DNA from: Desulfosporosinus sp. FKB
GTDB taxonomy: Bacteria; Bacillota; Desulfitobacteriia; Desulfitobacteriales; Desulfitobacteriaceae
Length of the DNA stretch: 64,000 nt
Assembly: GCF_002196705.1 (NCBI RefSeq)
Contig: NZ_NADJ01000037.1
Location: 62,001 to 126,000 of the forward strand
Direction: 5' to 3'
Shown here: piece by piece, positions 62,839-64,000 of the stretch
How positions within the stretch are numbered: the stretch's first letter is position 1
Layout of the letters: the number at the start of each line of letters is the position of its first letter
Made by a program: the position numbers and the translations under genes
Notes under the pieces: generated by a model
What the model saw: only the letters and a program-made list of their open reading frames with translations
Told to the model about the DNA's origin: nothing
The model's database searches: none

Positions 62839-63399
62839 ATGAGTAAAATTGTAGCATTTATCGGTAGTCCAAGAAAAAACGGATATACCTCTAAACTAAT
62901 TCAGGAAGTAATCAAAGGAGCTCAATCAAAAGGCGCTGAAGTAAAAATCTACGACCTTAACGATGAAGGTATCAAGGGCTGTCAAGGCTGTTTCTATTGT
63001 AGGAGTCATGAAGGCTGCGCTACTAAAGATTATTTACAACCAATGTATGAGGATATAAAAAATGCTGACGGTGTTATTTTTGGCTCACCCATTTATTTCA
63101 TGCAAATCTCAGGACAATCCAAGCAGTGGCTTGATAGAATGTACCCTATGCTTGAAGGCACTGGATTCCCATTCCAAGCCCGTTATCCTGGAAAAAAAGC
63201 AGTTACAATTTTCTCACAAGGAAACGCGAATAAAGATGCGTTTCAAGCTACTATCCAGTTCGTCAATGGTGCCTTCTCCGCGTTCGGTTGGGAGCTTACA
63301 GATAGCTTGCTTTGTTCACATACAGGTTCGCCTGATTTCAGACTCTCGGATGAATTATTAGAACAGGCATTTACTGCAGGAGAGTTACTTACTAAATAA
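62839..63399 (+). CDS. Flavodoxin-fold NAD(P)H-dependent FMN reductase
   Basis: A 186-residue flavoprotein. FIGSPRKNGYTSKL near 6 binds FMN phosphate; GCQGCFYCRSHEGCATKD near 48 is the Cys-rich loop of the iron-sulfur flavoprotein-like group, and GSPIYFMQISGQSKQWLDR near 79 is conserved. It reduces quinones or similar acceptors. ATG 62839 follows GGCAGGG. Confidence 0.9.
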   Translation: MSKIVAFIGSPRKNGYTSKLIQEVIKGAQSKGAEVKIYDLNDEGIKGCQGCFYCRSHEGCATKDYLQPMYEDIKNADGVIFGSPIYFMQISGQSKQWLDRMYPMLEGTGFPFQARYPGKKAVTIFSQGNANKDAFQATIQFVNGAFSAFGWELTDSLLCSHTGSPDFRLSDELLEQAFTAGELLTK

Positions 63400-63447
63400 G
63401 GAATACATTCCTAGTAAATTTTCATTTCCACTTAAAACCAATTCCAT

Positions 63448-63492
63448 CACCGAAATTAGATTCAGTTCTTAATCTAATTTCGGTGGTTTTTT
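63448..63492 (+). terminator. Terminator after flavoprotein gene
   Basis: A perfect 15-bp stem (CACCGAAATTAGATT and complement), 8-base loop, then T6. Confidence 0.93.
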
Positions 63493-63564
63493 GTATGTAC
63501 CTAACCAGCGGTTTGATAAGATGTAGAATGAAAGCTCTGGTGTTTTCAAGGTTTCAACATTCAT

Positions 63565-63813
63565 TCAAATCTTATACAAAAACCACTTACAACTACTCAA
63601 TTCGTACTTCAGCTGAAATTGCTTCATTAGCCCGTGAACCTCGCTCTGACACTCATAGACCTTCACACGGTTTCCAGCAAGCTTTTCTTCAGAGATTCTA
63701 ATAATCATCTCAACCTTAACAACATTGCCTTCATGCCGGAAGCGAATCGGACGCGGTGTACCGGGGATATCAAACCATGCTACCATTTCAATGGGAGCCA
63801 TAACGACCTTCAT
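63565..63813 (-). CDS. Small conserved protein of unknown function
   Basis: An 82-residue protein (MKVVMAPIEMVAWFD, GTPRPIRFRHEG, VYECQSEVHG, KYELSSCKWFLYKI). It resembles a clostridial family of about 90 residues that I recall near DNA-repair genes, without known function. ATG 63813 lies one base after the upstream stop; a longer frame (63909) overlaps that gene and lacks a site. Confidence 0.7.
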   Translation of the reverse strand: MKVVMAPIEMVAWFDIPGTPRPIRFRHEGNVVKVEMIIRISEEKLAGNRVKVYECQSEVHGLMKQFQLKYELSSCKWFLYKI

Positions 63814-63814
63814 C

Positions 63815-63976
63815 TTAACCACACTTCGCCCAATCACCCGTGATACACTCGGTGCATCCCCCGATATGCAACAGTTTGTTCCGACACACTGGGCATTGAT
63901 CGTGGACAATTAACCATTCTTCGCAGGGTTCCATGCAATACAATTTTCGCCCGCAGTCTTCACAAACGTCTCTCAT
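63815..63976 (-). CDS. Cys-rich small protein (probable zinc ribbon)
   Basis: A 53-residue protein starting MRDVCEDCGRKLYC; ten cysteines, several in CxxC pairs (CEDC, CPVC, CTEC), suggest zinc binding. GAGGGG precedes the ATG. It is translationally linked to the gene after it (TAA, one base, ATG). Confidence 0.7.
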   Translation of the reverse strand: MRDVCEDCGRKLYCMEPCEEWLIVHDQCPVCRNKLLHIGGCTECITGDWAKCG

Positions 63977-64000
63977 AGCTATCCCCTCTCAGTACATGTA

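Overview
The window looks like a chromosomal segment of a low-to-mid GC, anaerobic, spore-former-type Firmicute, most like the Desulfosporosinus/Desulfitobacterium group of Peptococcaceae. This is inferred from strong GGAGG ribosome sites, frequent GTG/TTG starts, Firmicute-type leaders (T-box, c-di-AMP riboswitch), and a tungsten aldehyde ferredoxin oxidoreductase (AOR) next to an HdrD-like membrane Fe-S protein. No rRNA, tRNA or CRISPR array was seen.

Layout. 1-6.8 kb holds mixed single genes: a partial alpha/alpha-barrel protein, a LUD protein, an isoprenylcysteine-methyltransferase-like protein, CinA-C and a UroD-family protein, then an IS605-type element carrying only TnpB with a probable guide-RNA end. 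A strongly promoted structured RNA (6S-like) lies at 6.7-7.0 kb. 7.6-22.4 kb is a tungsten locus: MoaD-, MoeB- and two MoeA-type cofactor genes (one MoeA fused to a periplasmic-binding-protein-like sensor), the AOR, the WtpABC tungstate importer, a one-component regulator with the same sensor domain, the HdrD-like protein and an iron alcohol dehydrogenase. AOR and the alcohol dehydrogenase both have sigma-54 (-24/-12) promoters and the same pair of upstream motifs spaced 32-33 bp, so they are probably co-regulated as an alcohol-aldehyde-acid pathway.

22.8-50 kb is ordinary metabolism and transport: a methyltransferase, MarR regulators with MFS exporters, EamA and APC permeases, two MocR-like/aminotransferase genes, a racemase, a thioesterase, LeuCD-type dehydratase subunits, a T-box-controlled aminotransferase, a Kup potassium transporter under a c-di-AMP riboswitch, and a polar amino-acid ABC importer. 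Gene fossils (Uma2 nuclease, ABC exporter ATPase, DUF4829 lipoprotein) lie between them.

50.2-62.6 kb is an accessory, defence-like island on the minus strand: a RelE/Phd toxin-antitoxin pair; a three-gene cassette (small WYL-like protein, DUF4062/TIR-like protein, uracil-phosphoribosyltransferase-like protein); and a long operon with a Phd-like protein, a frameshifted HNH nuclease, a 101-aa protein, a DUF2779 nuclease (Cas4-like plus exonuclease), a protein interrupted at a run of eight G, a two-HKD PLD nuclease and a SNF2 helicase. I do not recognise this operon as a named system, and it is the best candidate for something undescribed. The window ends with a flavodoxin-fold reductase and two small genes.

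Four genes are broken by a single-base change (DUF4829, G8 tract, HNH) or by decay (Uma2, ABC). The single-base cases could be real, phase variation, or assembly error, and should be read with that in mind.
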